A stretch of DNA of 64,000 nucleotides from Knufia peltigerae (Eukaryota; Ascomycota; Eurotiomycetes; Chaetothyriales; Trichomeriaceae): positions 118,626-182,625 of the forward strand of contig JAPDRN010000072.1 of NCBI GenBank assembly GCA_030247855.1, given 5' to 3'. Numbering within the stretch: the stretch's first letter is position 1; each line of letters opens with the position of its first letter. Shown here piece after piece: positions 43,349 through 54,506 of this stretch. The notes under the pieces were generated by a model. That model saw only the letters and a list, made by a program, of their open reading frames with translations. It was not told the DNA's origin and ran no database searches. Made by a program: the position numbers and the translations under genes.

Positions 43349-45479
43349 TCAAGACATATCCTCATCTTCCGGAGGATGAAATGCATCCCCAAACGCCGAA
43401 TCCTCCATATTGTCCAAATTCAAATCATCCCCGTCGTTGTCATAACTTGCAAGTGCATCCCCAGCCGTGTCCACTTCGACATTGTCAAAATCTCCACCCA
43501 TGTCGAAATCAGGAGTGTTGAGTCCAGGAGTGCTTAGCCCACTGTTCTGGGCAGACTGTACAGGAAGTTCTGGAGGTGGAACAGTAGTTGTCTGTTCAGC
43601 CGGCTTCGTGGTATTGTCCGTAGTAGTCTGTTCCTGTTGAGTGGGTGCCTCATCCGTAGTCTCAGGCACCTCGGCACCACCGGAATCACCACCGCCACTA
43701 CCTTCTTGATCAACCATGACCCATTCACTGCTGTCTTGGTTTTCATTTCCACTTCCATTGCCCTCAGCACTATCAAGACCTCCCATGGGAACATCCATTT
43801 CCAAGTCATCCGCCCCCACATCACCACCGACCGTTTCAGACTTCGCGTCCTCTTGTTTCTCGGGCTCTTGTTGGGCGAACGGAGGTCGAGCTTCAGAAGG
43901 TGCACTGGATTCGGAGACATCCTGTTGCGGTGGCTCCGAGATAGGCGTATCGTTGGCGTCAACTTTTGCTCCTTGAACTTGATCCGGTTGCTGTTGCTGC
44001 TGCTGTGTCTGTGGTGCATCTGTCATCTCTGTAGGCGGAGCGGCAGCCTTCTCTGGGCTGGTGGCTTGCGCTGCAGACGATGTGCTAGGTGCCGGCCTGG
44101 AGATCTCTGTGAGACCGCCTTTAGACACAACGGTAACAACACTGGTCCGTGCAACCTTCATCCCGGTTCCTTCTTCGACAGAATGTACAATTTCTTCAAT
44201 TGCACCACGAGGCGTCTCTTCCGGTCCGTCGGCTTTGCTGTTGGTAGAACTTCGCCGTTCTGGCACGTCAGGCACGGTCCGTAATTTCTTTTCAGCAGTT
44301 GCGAGAGCCATCGACTGCTGTAGTCTGGCCATCCTTCGCGCGTGTCGCTTCTTCATCTTCTCAAGCTCCTCTTGCATCTCGGCCAGTTTCTTGGTCGCTC
44401 GGTTGCTGAATTCTTCCACTTGGCCTGCTGGCAATTTACCAACTCGTGCAGGTGGCCCGGCGTTTGGCTCATGAGCTGCAGACAAAGGAGCATCGAAAAA
44501 GTCTTTTGTCAATTCTTCCAGAGCTCCCTTTCGCCCAAGTCCTAAATCGCTGGGCACAATGGCCAGGGTAGGGTACGGAGACTCCAAAATTTCCTCCATC
44601 CACTCATGATGTTGTTCGTAACGATATCGGCTGATGTCCCTCGGAGTCATAAAGTCAAGCAAATCCCCTCGGGAAACATCTTCTTCCTCTTCCAACGTGG
44701 CTTCTCCTCCAACACTCCCAGGTCTCCTGGCTTGGCCCGGCACGCCACCTCGTCCCATTGCTGTCGGCATTTGAATGATGGGCCAATTTGAACGATCGTG
44801 CAACATGAACTCTTTACGGGGTAGTTGTCCTTGGCTTTGAATCAATCGTCTCTGTTGAATCTGCGCCTGGACGAATGGGGTGATGGGGATGGACGCTGCA
44901 GGAATATGATCTCGAGACGAAGCCTTGGAATAGTGCGTAAGCCACAGACTGGGGTCGATGTTTCCATGGTTGGGAGGTCCCGCGACAAGTCGATAACGCT
45001 TTCTGCTGTGAGATGCCATTGCTTCGCCGGATGCTCGATAACCCGATCTCTGCACAAAAATCTCGAGCGTCTTTCTCGGTGTTAGTTACGATTGTCAAAC
45101 CGGATCGCCGTCACTCACATAACCCCGGACTTCAGAAGTGAATCTGTGTTCTGCATCCGCCCAGATGTATCCATCACTTGCGAACGTCGTCCCCAACGCT
45201 TCATTCGGCTGCCATGTGAGCATCAAGGTACCATCTTGAGGAGTTTCGATCATCTGCCATTGTACCGGCTGAATTTCGCGCACCACCTTTGGGGCCTCCA
45301 AAAGGTACCCAACAATGGTTTCGAGGGAAGGGTTGCTTGCGACGGGGTATCGATTCTTTGAAAGTAAATGGAGATGAGGCAGCTAATTCATTTCAGTCAG
45401 TATGTCCAATCGATCTTGGAAATCATAGCCTTACCAGTTGTGGAGGCACGCCTGCCGCTGGATCTTTGAGCATATTCAT
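43349..45479 (-). CDS. SSR4: SWI/SNF and RSC complex subunit Ssr4
   Basis: Exons 45435-45479, 45119-45382 and 43349-45061 give 673 residues, all phase 0 (GTAAGG..ATTAG; GTGAGT, branch CTAAC, CTCGAG). The N-terminal 200 residues match the fungal Ssr4 domain (formerly DUF1750): WQMIETPQDGTLMLTWQP, YIWADAEHRFTSEVRGY, HSRKRYRLV, RKEFMLHDR and WPIIQMPTAMGRGG. A coiled coil follows (KKLAEMQEELEKMKKRHA). The last 300 residues are acidic and disordered with a Gln run, as in chromatin proteins. In fission yeast Ssr4 belongs to the SWI/SNF and RSC nucleosome remodellers; the function is inferred by homology. Intron 2 also offers a TGCAG acceptor 12 nt further on, in frame, which would drop four residues. 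Confidence 0.87.
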
Positions 45480-46270
45480 TTTGATATATATGCGACAGCG
45501 AGACCCAGCAGTGAATCGAGATAAAGAGTGTTGATGCTGTCCTTTCGAGTACGGAGCAGTTTGCGGGCGATCTTGAACCGCGACTGCGCCGGAGGAGACG
45601 CGAAATGGGCAGGGGCTTGGCGTCAAAAGATGACTAAGAACTGCTCGGGAATCACGTGCAACTCTCCCAAGCCTTGCCGCTATGGGTCCTTTAGAGGGAG
45701 TCCTTTAGAGGGAACGTTGTTATATCTACTGTACAGTATGTCCATCCGATAACAATATCTTCTAAGACTAAGTTGTCGCTCGTTTGTTATATCTTGACTT
45801 GCGTGTAACTGCTTCGACAACTGTAGCTTGGACTTCTCCTCCTGCACCATGGCGGACTTCGATCCGGCGATCCTCAAAGCCGAGGCGGGATTCTTGATGG
45901 CGACCGTGAGTAGGGAGGACTTCATCTCTGCCGTCTAGGTGGCGAGGGCGACCTCGAATATGTTGCCCGTGGGGTTTAGGGATTATCCTCGCCGCCACCT
46001 CGAAGGGTGGCTGCCCAAATTTGGAGGCAGTGGACCTGATCAAGATGATAGGTTTCACTATTCTCCAGGATTTGTCTATTTCCACCTCCACACTCGGAAA
46101 TGTCGCACGAACGGAAATATGTACCTTGGCATATGCTCCCCTAAGAATTGTGCTTGGGAATATCTACGATGTTGAAAGATGTTATCTCAGAGATATACTT
46201 CTCACTCTGCTGAAAAAAAGGACCAGCCCAAGTGAGAGAGGGTCATAATCCCAAGTCTTTATCTGCAGCT
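45480..46270. other. Intergenic between SSR4 and the P450
   Basis: About 790 bp. An ATG at 45849 opens an 18-codon stretch (MADFDPAILKAEAGFLMAT) before a possible GTGAGT donor, but no matching downstream exon is evident. It might be a first exon, an upstream open frame or chance. Confidence 0.4.
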
Positions 46271-48066
46271 ATGCTCACTTCAGCTGCTGTTCTAGCCTTG
46301 CTCGCAGGGGCTTTGGGGTTGGTTTACATCTTGACTATCCCAGGGAGGCGGGCAAAGACATTGCCGCCCGGTGAGTCAGCTTTTGGGGTATTGGCAGCGC
46401 CATCACCATCGCTGAGTGTAATTAGGCCCTCCAACATTGCCAGTCATTGGGAATATTCACCAAATTCCCCTCAAAAAAACCTACATCCAGTTCTCGAAAT
46501 GGGCGAAACAGTACGGAGACATATATTCGTTGAAGGTCGCTTCCGGGACCACCGTGGTGATCTCCAAGAGGCGCTTGGTCAAAGAAATCATGGATAAGCA
46601 AAGCTCTTTGAGCAGTTCCAGACCAGTTGCCTACGCAGTCGACAAGTTGGTGTACAAGGGCGACTTCTTGTTGTTGATGAATTCCAATGATCCGCGTTTC
46701 CGGGCCGGTCGAAAACTCTTCCATCAGTTTTTTATGGAATCGATGGTCGAGAAGAAGCACCTTCCATTCATCAACGCAGAAGCCACGCAGCTGATGCGAG
46801 ACCTTTTGGTCGACCCGGCGAATTTCATGCTACACGCGAAGCGATACGCAAATAGTTTCATCATGAGCGCCAGTAAGTACCTGACATACCAGTGAACGGT
46901 GCAGCCAGGGGCAATTCGTCCATGCTCACATATCTTAGCCTATGGCATTCGGACTCCAGACATTCAAACACCGCACTTTAAGCAGATTAACCACATAGGC
47001 GAACATATGACCGAATTGGTCATGCCAGGAGCGTTGCCTCCCGTAGACATCTTCGGCTTCCTCCATTATGTTCCCGAAAGATTCCTCGACCACTGGAAAT
47101 CAAGGTGCCTTGAAATGCAGAAAGCAAGTGATGCTCTCTATGGCCACCTGATGGAATTGGTGATGGAGCGCAGAAGGAAGCGAGGACCAAAAGAAACATT
47201 TGCGGACCAGATCGTCGACCAACAAGACAAACTTGGGTTCTCCTGGCACGAAATGCTCTACATGACCGGCGTCGTGCTGGACGCGGGAACCGAGACCACC
47301 GCCAACGTGTGGATCATCCTTGTCCAGATGCTGACCTCGCGCCCCGAACTGCTTCGACAAGTTCAGGAACAGATCGATGCCGTTGTCGGTGAAGACCGGA
47401 CACCAACCTGGGACGACTTTCCAAAGTTACCAATCGTCAACCAGTTGATGAAGGAAGTCCAACGGTTCCGTCCCGTGGTTCCCATTGCCTTTCCACACCG
47501 TCTCACAGAAGGTACGAATGCATCCGTCGACGCCGACGCTTGTGCTTTAGCGGCGAGAGCCTGGCCCTACTGATGCTGACGTGTAAAATCCAGCCGTGCA
47601 GGTCGACGGGTATACCTTGCCCAAGGACACCACCATCGTGGTCAACCTCGCCGGGCTTCACTATGACGACGCCAAATTCGCCAATGCCCATGACTTTGAC
47701 CCAAACAACTACATCGGAAAACCCGGACTGGCGTCTGAATACGCAAACGTGGCCGACTACGAGCTCAGGGACCACTACGGATACGGGTTCGGCCGTCGAC
47801 TGTGCCCGGGCATTCATCTCGCCGAGCGGTCGTTGTTCGTCACCTTTGCCAAACTGCTGTGGGGATTCGACGTTGGCCCGGCCGAGGATGCTTCCGGCGG
47901 TTTGCTTATTCCGGATTACGACCTCGTGTCGGGGTACACGGACGGGGCCGTGGTGGTGCCCCAGAAATTCGAGTGCAGCATCCAGGTGAGGTCGGAGAAG
48001 CGGAAATCGACGATACTGAGAGAGTTGGCGGAAGCCGAGAGGACCATCTTCAGCCACTTCGATTAG
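46271..48066 (+). CDS. Cytochrome P450 monooxygenase
   Basis: Exons 46271-46370, 46426-46872, 46939-47511 and 47594-48066, all joining in phase 1, give 530 residues. An N-terminal membrane anchor is clear (MLTSAAVLALLAGALGLVYI), followed by the proline hinge LPPGPPTLPVIGN across intron 1. The I-helix carries DAGTETT, the K-helix EVQRFRP (ExxR), and the haem loop FGRRLCPG with the cysteine ligand. It resembles fungal P450s of the CYP64/O-methylsterigmatocystin-oxidoreductase type, which act in secondary metabolism or xenobiotic oxidation at the ER; the substrate is unknown. It is followed by a short-chain dehydrogenase and an SRPBCC protein, which suggests a small accessory pathway. Confidence 0.92.
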
Positions 48067-49017
48067 TCTCCCCTTAGGACACACAAGCAAAGGAAGATTG
48101 TAAATTTGCTGTCAGCACCAGACGAGTGCCAAGAGGGGGAGAGAATGTCGAATGATTAATAGTGAAAGCCTGCTCGTTATGCTCGAAAAAGCGGGAATGA
48201 TGGCTACGTTGTTTGATTCCCCATTCTGATTCCCGAGTCTTGTTCGACATTTGTCCTGGCGATACTCTCACCACACATTGTGAGGTGATCTCGACTCTAG
48301 GGTGTTAAATGATTAGCAGCTTTAGCTCGTGTCCATTGAGTCTTCTTACAACCCCCCTCCATCAAGCAGTCCAAACAGGCGCTCCGTCGAAGAAGGTTTT
48401 TGCTGTTTGTCCCTTGATGCTTCGAGTGGAGTTTCCCCTTTAGCGAGCTGGTCGGGGATTTAGATTGTGGAAAAGCCGGACAGGACTTCTGTTCGCCATT
48501 GTAGGAAGCCCTGACGAATTTCCACGGAAAAGTGCCTTTGCCTAGCCTTGTATCAGGGAAATCCCGAGGAAATATAGGAACTTCTATTCCCGCATATATT
48601 AGGCTTCAACCCCCGCGAACGGAAAGCTCGGGTCGGCGACTCCCATGCAGCTACATAAAAGACTACTGTTACGGTCTCGAGAGGGAAAAGCCGACACCTG
48701 GCGGGCTGTTAACAAAAGATGCATCCCTCGGCGCCGTGTTACAGTACAAGAGGGGGCTTTTTTTTACTATGAACCATCTCAGCGGTGCACAAATTGCACA
48801 ATTTATTCGTGGTGTCCCTCGCCTTCAATCTTTTCCTCTTCCCCTTTTGATACCTGACCAGATAGATGAGTTCTCCATGATCAATGACCCCAAAGGATGT
48901 TAACTCGCGGGGTTGTGTTTTTTATGAATGCCTCTTTTCCTTCCTTACTTCCCCGCTTGTACACGGTATGCCATATGGCATGGCAAGACTAGTTCTGTAC
49001 TACACCAAGGTACCCAC
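48067..49017. other. Intergenic, convergent 3' ends
   Basis: About 950 bp between the P450 and the dehydrogenase, whose 3' ends face each other. The plus frame at 48532-48903 has no domain. No gene supported. Confidence 0.45.
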
Positions 49018-49935
49018 CTACTGAGGTCGTGACCACGCCAACAGGGCCCCGCCAGAATCAAAGTCCTTGGTCGGCACGGTCTGACCCATCAGTTGTTCCT
49101 TCGCGTCCAAGAACCCCTTGACCGAGTCTATCCGCATGGCCGGCTTCGCGCCGACGACGACCCTGCAGGTCTGGTAGTTGGCCGTGTTGAAGAACTGCCC
49201 GTTGAAGTCGTGCGGCTCCGAGGCCAGGGCGAGGATGGGGGCAAGGTTGCTCTCGGGCGGCCACTGTGCCTGTGCCTCGAGTCTCTCGTCGCGGTCAGGG
49301 TCGGCCTGGTAGTCCTGCGCCATCCTCGAGACGGCGACCGGGCCCACCGCGTTGACCCGGATGTTCTGGTCTTGGACCTCCAGCGCGAGAGACCGGGTGA
49401 GGCCGACCAGGGCGGCCTTCGAGGCCGGATAGGCACCCAGACCGGCCATGCCCAGCATCGAGGCGGACGAGATGTTCACGATCCTCCCGTAGTTCTGGGC
49501 CTTGAAGAGGGGCAGGGCGAAGCGGCACAGGAGCAACGGCCCGACCGCGTTGACCTCCAGGACCCTCCTGAGGGCCTCGGGGTCTTGGGTCTCATAGGCG
49601 CCGAACGTCGCGATTCCCGCGTTGTTGATCAGGATGTCGACCCGTCCAAACGCCTTCAGCGCGGTGTCGATGATCTTTTCCGCGTCCATGACGCTGTGGG
49701 TGTCGGCGACCGCCGAATAGCCCTCCTTTCGGATGGCCTCTGCGATCTCTTCCGCCGGGCCGGCCGAAGCGCCCAGGCCCGAGACGCTGCCTCCGAGGTC
49801 GTTGACGACGACGTTGGCACCGGCCCTGGCAAACTCGTAGCACAGAAGCTTCCCAAAAGACCCGGCACCTCCCGTGACGATGGCGGTCTTGCCTGAAAAA
49901 GAGCCCTTTTCTAAAAGACCGATCGTTGAAGCCAT
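49018..49935 (-). CDS. Short-chain dehydrogenase/reductase
   Basis: A single exon of 305 residues. It is a classical SDR: nucleotide loop TGGAGSFG near residue 21, NDLGG after beta-2, NNAG at about 106, the catalytic Ser in NISSASMLG, and catalytic Tyr/Lys in YPASK. The N-terminal half, with VVVNDLGGSVSG, resembles the (3R)-hydroxyacyl-CoA dehydrogenase unit of peroxisomal multifunctional enzymes, but no hydratase domain follows and the C-terminus is not a peroxisomal signal. It is probably an NAD(P)H-dependent oxidoreductase of a small pathway. Codon third positions are strongly GC-rich compared with neighbours such as the proteasome gene. It is divergent from the SRPBCC gene across a 478-bp shared promoter. 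Confidence 0.9.
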   Translation of the reverse strand: MASTIGLLEKGSFSGKTAIVTGGAGSFGKLLCYEFARAGANVVVNDLGGSVSGLGASAGPAEEIAEAIRKEGYSAVADTHSVMDAEKIIDTALKAFGRVDILINNAGIATFGAYETQDPEALRRVLEVNAVGPLLLCRFALPLFKAQNYGRIVNISSASMLGMAGLGAYPASKAALVGLTRSLALEVQDQNIRVNAVGPVAVSRMAQDYQADPDRDERLEAQAQWPPESNLAPILALASEPHDFNGQFFNTANYQTCRVVVGAKPAMRIDSVKGFLDAKEQLMGQTVPTKDFDSGGALLAWSRPQ

Positions 49936-50413
49936 CGCTCCAGTCTATTCCACTTTGAAGGAGGGATGATGGTCGAAATGATTTCCTGGCTTGTAATCGT
50001 ATCGATGCAACTTTTGAGCAGCGAAAACCCCTAGGCCCCCGGTTAGAAATAGAAGTCAAGTTGCAGACCAAGTTTTGTCCCAAAGGCGGCCAACTCTATC
50101 TCCAGTTCGGAAACCGACTTGTGTTTACCTCCATGATTTTATATAGAAGGATCGAGCGCGGAACGTGGAGCCTGCGAACCAAAAGGGTGTGCGCGCCTTT
50201 TTCCGTGAGGACTATTTCCGAAGTCGACGATCCAACTGAACGAACTGTATCTGTAGCACGGAATTGTATGAGAAAGGAGTCGGTTTATTGATAGAGATCA
50301 TTCCTGGTCCAGGGCGGCCCCTGTCTTTCCCGTTGAAGCTGTCAATCGCTGAAGTTACAAATTTGCCTCTTGAGAACCAAGGTCTCGGTTTCAAATAGGT
50401 ACACCGCGCCGCA
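49936..50413. promoter_or_regulatory. Shared divergent promoter region (SDR / SRPBCC)
   Basis: 478 bp between two divergent start codons with no open frame worth calling. Co-regulation of the two genes is an inference from geometry; I could not identify a specific binding site. Confidence 0.45.
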
Positions 50414-50899
50414 ATGCCTTCTCACGTGCCCGGATATGAGACCCGTAGGGGACTGCGCCAGGTTTGCCAACATACAGTCACCATCGAAGCCCCCCTCGAG
50501 ATGGTGTGGTCGGCCCTCTCCGCCTTTGGGGCGCTCAAATTCTGGATGCCGGCCTCCGTCAGGAGCTGCTATGTCCTCGAGGACAAGCCCCAGCCGCCCG
50601 CGCTCGGCGCCGTCCGCAGGGTCGGCTCGAGTGATGGAGCTGTGACCGACGAAATCCTCGAGGTCTGGGACCTGGACAACCACTTCATCAGCTACCGACT
50701 GGAACGGAACCCGGCGTGGCCAATGACTGGACCCCGCGGGAGTATGAAAATGCGCCCGGTGGGGAAGGACAGTACGGAGGTGCTGTGGGCGGTCGACGCG
50801 GAAGATATCACAGAGGAAAACAGAAAGACCATCGCGGCTGGCCTCGAGCCTTTCATGGAGACCTGTATGGCGGAAGTGAACAGGCTCCTGACGAAGTAA
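50414..50899 (+). CDS. SRPBCC (polyketide cyclase/START-like) protein
   Basis: A single exon of 161 residues. The fold pattern fits the SRPBCC/polyketide-cyclase-2 family: an opening strand (CQHTVTIEAPLEMVWSALSAF), a helix, GALKFW, the middle strands around GAVRRVGSSDGAVTDEILEVW, and a long C-terminal helix (RKTIAAGLEPFMETCMAEV). Such small helix-grip proteins bind hydrophobic ligands and sometimes cyclise or isomerise polyketide and other intermediates. No enzyme motif can be named here. It faces away from the SDR gene from a shared intergenic region and lies near the P450, so it probably belongs to the same accessory group. Confidence 0.8.
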   Translation: MPSHVPGYETRRGLRQVCQHTVTIEAPLEMVWSALSAFGALKFWMPASVRSCYVLEDKPQPPALGAVRRVGSSDGAVTDEILEVWDLDNHFISYRLERNPAWPMTGPRGSMKMRPVGKDSTEVLWAVDAEDITEENRKTIAAGLEPFMETCMAEVNRLLTK

Positions 50900-51600
50900 T
50901 AAACGGGCGGGGGTTTGACGACGGTCGGAGAGAGCAAAGCAACAAAAGATCACACTTCGCACGCTTACGGAGTGGAGGAATCGCGACTAGATTTGAGAGG
51001 TTTCATACATCAAGTATCCCTTGAACTGTGATGTTACGAATGATGCACATCCTAATTCCAGCATAATTACCCTGTCTCAGGAAGAGTGGTTGGCAATGCC
51101 GAAACAACCATCCAGAAGGACCCGAGCTGCAAGCAGTTTTCTGACTCATCTTGGCAAATTCAGAGAGTCCCTTAGTCCGCCGGGTGGCCAATCGTAACTG
51201 TACGAGTGTATGCGACGTGATTTGAATGGCCATCTTCGAGAAGCTACGTCGAGTACGTCTTGAACTGAGCATGAATACCGTATCCTCCCTTGTTCTCTAG
51301 AGAAATCTCAGAGCCTTGAGGAAGACAAAATAAAGGATACTGCTCAATCACGTGATTTGGAGATGTAAGACGATACTGTATTCCGTACGCAGCAAAAGCC
51401 ATGAATGAAGCCAAGCACGGAAGATGCTGGAGAATTCAGAATGCGTTCGATTATATCATTTTGTTAGCCAGTGGTCAAAGGACACTGGCGGAGAAATCTC
51501 CCTAGTACACACTGAACGAGTCTGTTCGTACATTGTCCACCTGATCACTCAGAACGCCAGCCAGGAAATGCTTGCCCTATTGAAAGTCCAACCCGAAGTC
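50900..51600. other. Intergenic between SRPBCC and proteasome genes
   Basis: About 700 bp; no supported gene. Only short frames without domains are present. Confidence 0.5.
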
Positions 51601-52504
51601 TCAGGATAGCTCGCTAGTAACGTTTGAGAACTCTCCCTTCTCCAGCTTGGTCTGCCAGAAGATGGGATTTGTGTCTGAGAAGCCGTGCTTGACCCAACCA
51701 TCTTCCTTCACATGATACAAGTTGATGTAACCACCAGAGTATGCGTCTCGATGTGTTGCTGCCAGGATACTTCTTCTGCCCAACTCCAACGCCTCGTCAT
51801 CCTCCAGGTCGTACTTGTAGAGAGCGTCCAAAACACCGTAAGCGAATGTCTGACCGGACCCGACACAGAAGAGGTTGCCTGATAACCGTGTTCCATCGGA
51901 ATCAATGTAATAGAGCGCAGGTCCTTCCTGAGGAGTGACTCCGGTAATCATCGTACCCATCGACAAGCCCATGCCCTTGTAAGAGTAGACCAGATTGGCC
52001 AGAATTTTGGAAGCTGCGGCCACAGAAATTCGTCTCTTGTGTCGAAGTTCATGCAAACGGCATTGAATTCCCAGATAGGCGAGCCAGTATTGACAGTCCT
52101 GGGATGTGTGAGTATGTTTCCAATTGCTTCGCTCTTCACCTGAAACTTACAGCAGCTCCTCCAGCCATGGTTCCCAGCAACATTGGGTTGATCTCGATAA
52201 CCTTCTTTACTGTTTGCGAGGCAATCCAGTTTCCAGCAGTAGCTCGTGAGTCAGTCGCGACAATAATGCCGCCCTTGAACCTGAAAGCTAATGTAGTTGT
52301 ACCATGCGCAATCTTGATCGGGCAGTTTGGGTTGGCGTAGTCATCCGTCGTGGCACGCAAGAATGCGGAAGGTCGAGGAACAGGAGGTAAGGCAAATTTC
52401 AGCGAGAGTGAGGGAGTTGAGCCGGAGTAGTCAAGTTGTTCTTCCGCATCGAGGCCATCATTCCGAAAGGGAGACTGAGTGTATTGGGCGACGAGCGAGT
52501 CCAT
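51601..52504 (-). CDS. PRE2: 20S proteasome subunit beta5
   Basis: Exons 52151-52504 and 51601-52098 (52-bp intron, GTAAGT..CCCAG, phase 0) give 283 residues. The propeptide ends KIAHG and the mature protein starts TTTLAFRFKGG, where the first Thr is the N-terminal nucleophile. The downstream residues GIIVATDSRATAGNWIASQ and a conserved GSGQTFAYGVLD confirm a beta5-type subunit (chymotrypsin-like activity). The subunit is part of the core particle in cytosol and nucleus and matures by autocleavage before the Thr. The ATG at 52504 is the first in frame; the codon two positions upstream is TTG. Length and structure are ordinary for the family. Confidence 0.95.
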
Positions 52505-53450
52505 GATCAACAGGCCGACGGGCCAGAAGTCTGGAGTCTAGTGGTGGAATGGTCGAAAAAAGCTAAAAACACAATTGGAGGAAAGGCGTGTTGTTACAAA
52601 AGAACAAGCAAGGAAAAAGGAAGCAGTTTGAAGGAAGACAGATGTTGGACGATGAGAAGCAATGGATGGCCGACAATGGCTTTGATGATGGAAGATGCAA
52701 TGCGCGTCTTGGGGGCCTGCAGCCGCAGCTCGATTTGACAGCCTCGTCACGTGAGACGTCCTCGGACCCTCCAGCCTTGCGGACGGCAGTGATTACCCAA
52801 GGTAAGGGCCTACCTCACTACTCCTCCGTACTTATTAATACCAACCTGTCTGCATATCTAGGTACCTAGACCTTGAAACGACTGACAGTGACTCAGATAG
52901 CTTAGCTTTTGGCAGAAAGAACAAGACATCACGGAAATCTTGGTTCGTGACGGATTTCATTAGTCGTACAGGTATACTCGCTTTACAGCTCCTAATCTAG
53001 CTTTCCGGTCCACGACACAAAACTCTCGGAACCTCGATTCAGAGTACCCTGTCTATCGCAATGGTTCGGTGTTATTTCTGCCACCACGAGCCTCCAGAAG
53101 ATTATTATACAATAAGCGGGAGTAGTCATCATTGCACCGACTCCTGCCCTTGGCCATTGAAGGCGTTTTGTGATGTTCCAGATTGACAATCAAGATCGAG
53201 TGAAACATCCTTCGGTGGCTCCGTAGTTGAAATTCTGAAGCATTCTAGCAGCAATGACTGCTCACTTGTATAGTATAAGCATCGTAGTACAAAAAGTCGT
53301 GATACTGTCGTTCCAAATTCGATATTTGTTGTTAACATTCATGTAAACAGAACTCTCATTCAAGAGGGTCGAAACGAAGCCGGAAATGCAGGTATACGGA
53401 ACGAACACCGCCGTTCGAAATGAGAACTTGCGTCATACTCAATCACTTCT
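52505..53450. other. Intergenic, PRE2 promoter side
   Basis: About 950 bp; no supported gene. It lies between two minus-strand genes and holds the proteasome gene promoter and the 3' flank of the next gene. Confidence 0.45.
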
Positions 53451-54506
53451 TCAAACCTCTCGTAGACTTCCATGAACAGGTTTCCGTCCGACCTGTAGAA
53501 AGCTTGGCGGTCGCGCTTGATATTGCGACTGTGTATTTTGCGGCTCTGGCATGCTCGGCATGCTTATTCTGCTGGAAGAGTAATCTGCTGGTGGTTCGTA
53601 CCTGGTGTTCACTCCACTAGGACTATACGAGGGTTGAGGGGAGGAATATGGCTGGTGGTAAGGCTGGTTGTGTTCTGCTGGGCTCGGGCTGACCACACCA
53701 GGTCTGAACCTGTCAGATGTCATAGATGGCGCAACGGAATGTGATCGATATGTCGGTGGCGGGCTCAAGGGCACAGATTGGAAATTGTTATAGGTGTTCG
53801 AGTTCATGCTTTGAGCGCCTAGGTCCGACTGATACGAATGTGTATTATCGAAATATTCTTCATGCGTTTGTGGTGGTACAGGTGATGTTGGGCCATTGGG
53901 TACAGCATTGTAACCACTTCTCATGCGAGAGTGTTGCGGCTCAAGTCTTCCCATTTCCAAATCACCTTCCTTGTTGGGATTTAAAGGTTCACTAGTATCC
54001 TCGACCCTCCTTTTGACGGCAGTATCCCAGCTAGGCATGGGAGGAAGACTGTCCTCGTTGATTCTCTTGCTCGGCTCATCGAAGGTAGCAAATTGTGGAG
54101 TCATATGGTTGGCACCATATGCCATAGGTGCAGGTGCAGGAGCAGGTTGGTACCCTCCATAAGGAGTTGGAGGCATGCGAGAATAGTCGTCTTGAAACTT
54201 GGTCCTGTCGCGCCGTCGGCCACCAGAACCACAAGGACAGCACCGAAAGCAACATGCGCAGAGTTCGGCACCACAGCAAAGACAACGGGCGAAGCACCAG
54301 ATAAGGGAGAGGAGAATGAGTGAGCCGACGATAATTCCTATTATAGCAGGCCATCTGCATGCCCAATTAGCAGACTATTCGCCCAAAGGCCGAGCAGACA
54401 CGTACTTGCAATAGGCCTTCTGCATGCATTTATCCCAGCTGCTGAATGTCTCTGGCGCCGATTTGACATCATTGACGATGTCACGGGGGAGTAGGTAGTA
54501 GGCCAT
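53451..54506 (-). CDS. Fibroin-3-like single-pass membrane protein
   Basis: Exons 54406-54506 and 53451-54354 (51-bp intron, GTACGT..TGCAG, phase 2) give 334 residues. The short N-terminal ectodomain contains FSSWDKCMQKAYCKW. One transmembrane helix follows (PAIIGIIVGSLILLSLIW), then a cysteine-rich juxtamembrane block (CLCCGAELCACCFRCCPCG), probably palmitoylated, and a long Pro/Ser/Tyr-rich cytosolic tail with PPTYRSH and PxY-like motifs. This arrangement matches conserved fungal proteins annotated fibroin-3 related, whose function is not established. The neighbour at 55515 is another small cell-surface-type membrane protein (RCR), transcribed in the same direction. Confidence 0.8.

Noticed and set aside
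45849..45905. Possible first exon MADFDPAILKAEAGF before a GTGAGT
   Set aside because: No in-phase partner exon found before the P450 gene, so I did not call a gene.
47503..48090. 195-codon minus-strand frame over the P450 3' end
   Set aside because: It is the complement of the haem-binding exons; GC-rich coding DNA often leaves such open antisense frames.
49093..49896. 267-codon plus-strand frame across the SDR gene
   Set aside because: Antisense shadow of a very GC-rich SDR gene; composition is Arg/Val/Gly/Asp rich with no fold signature.
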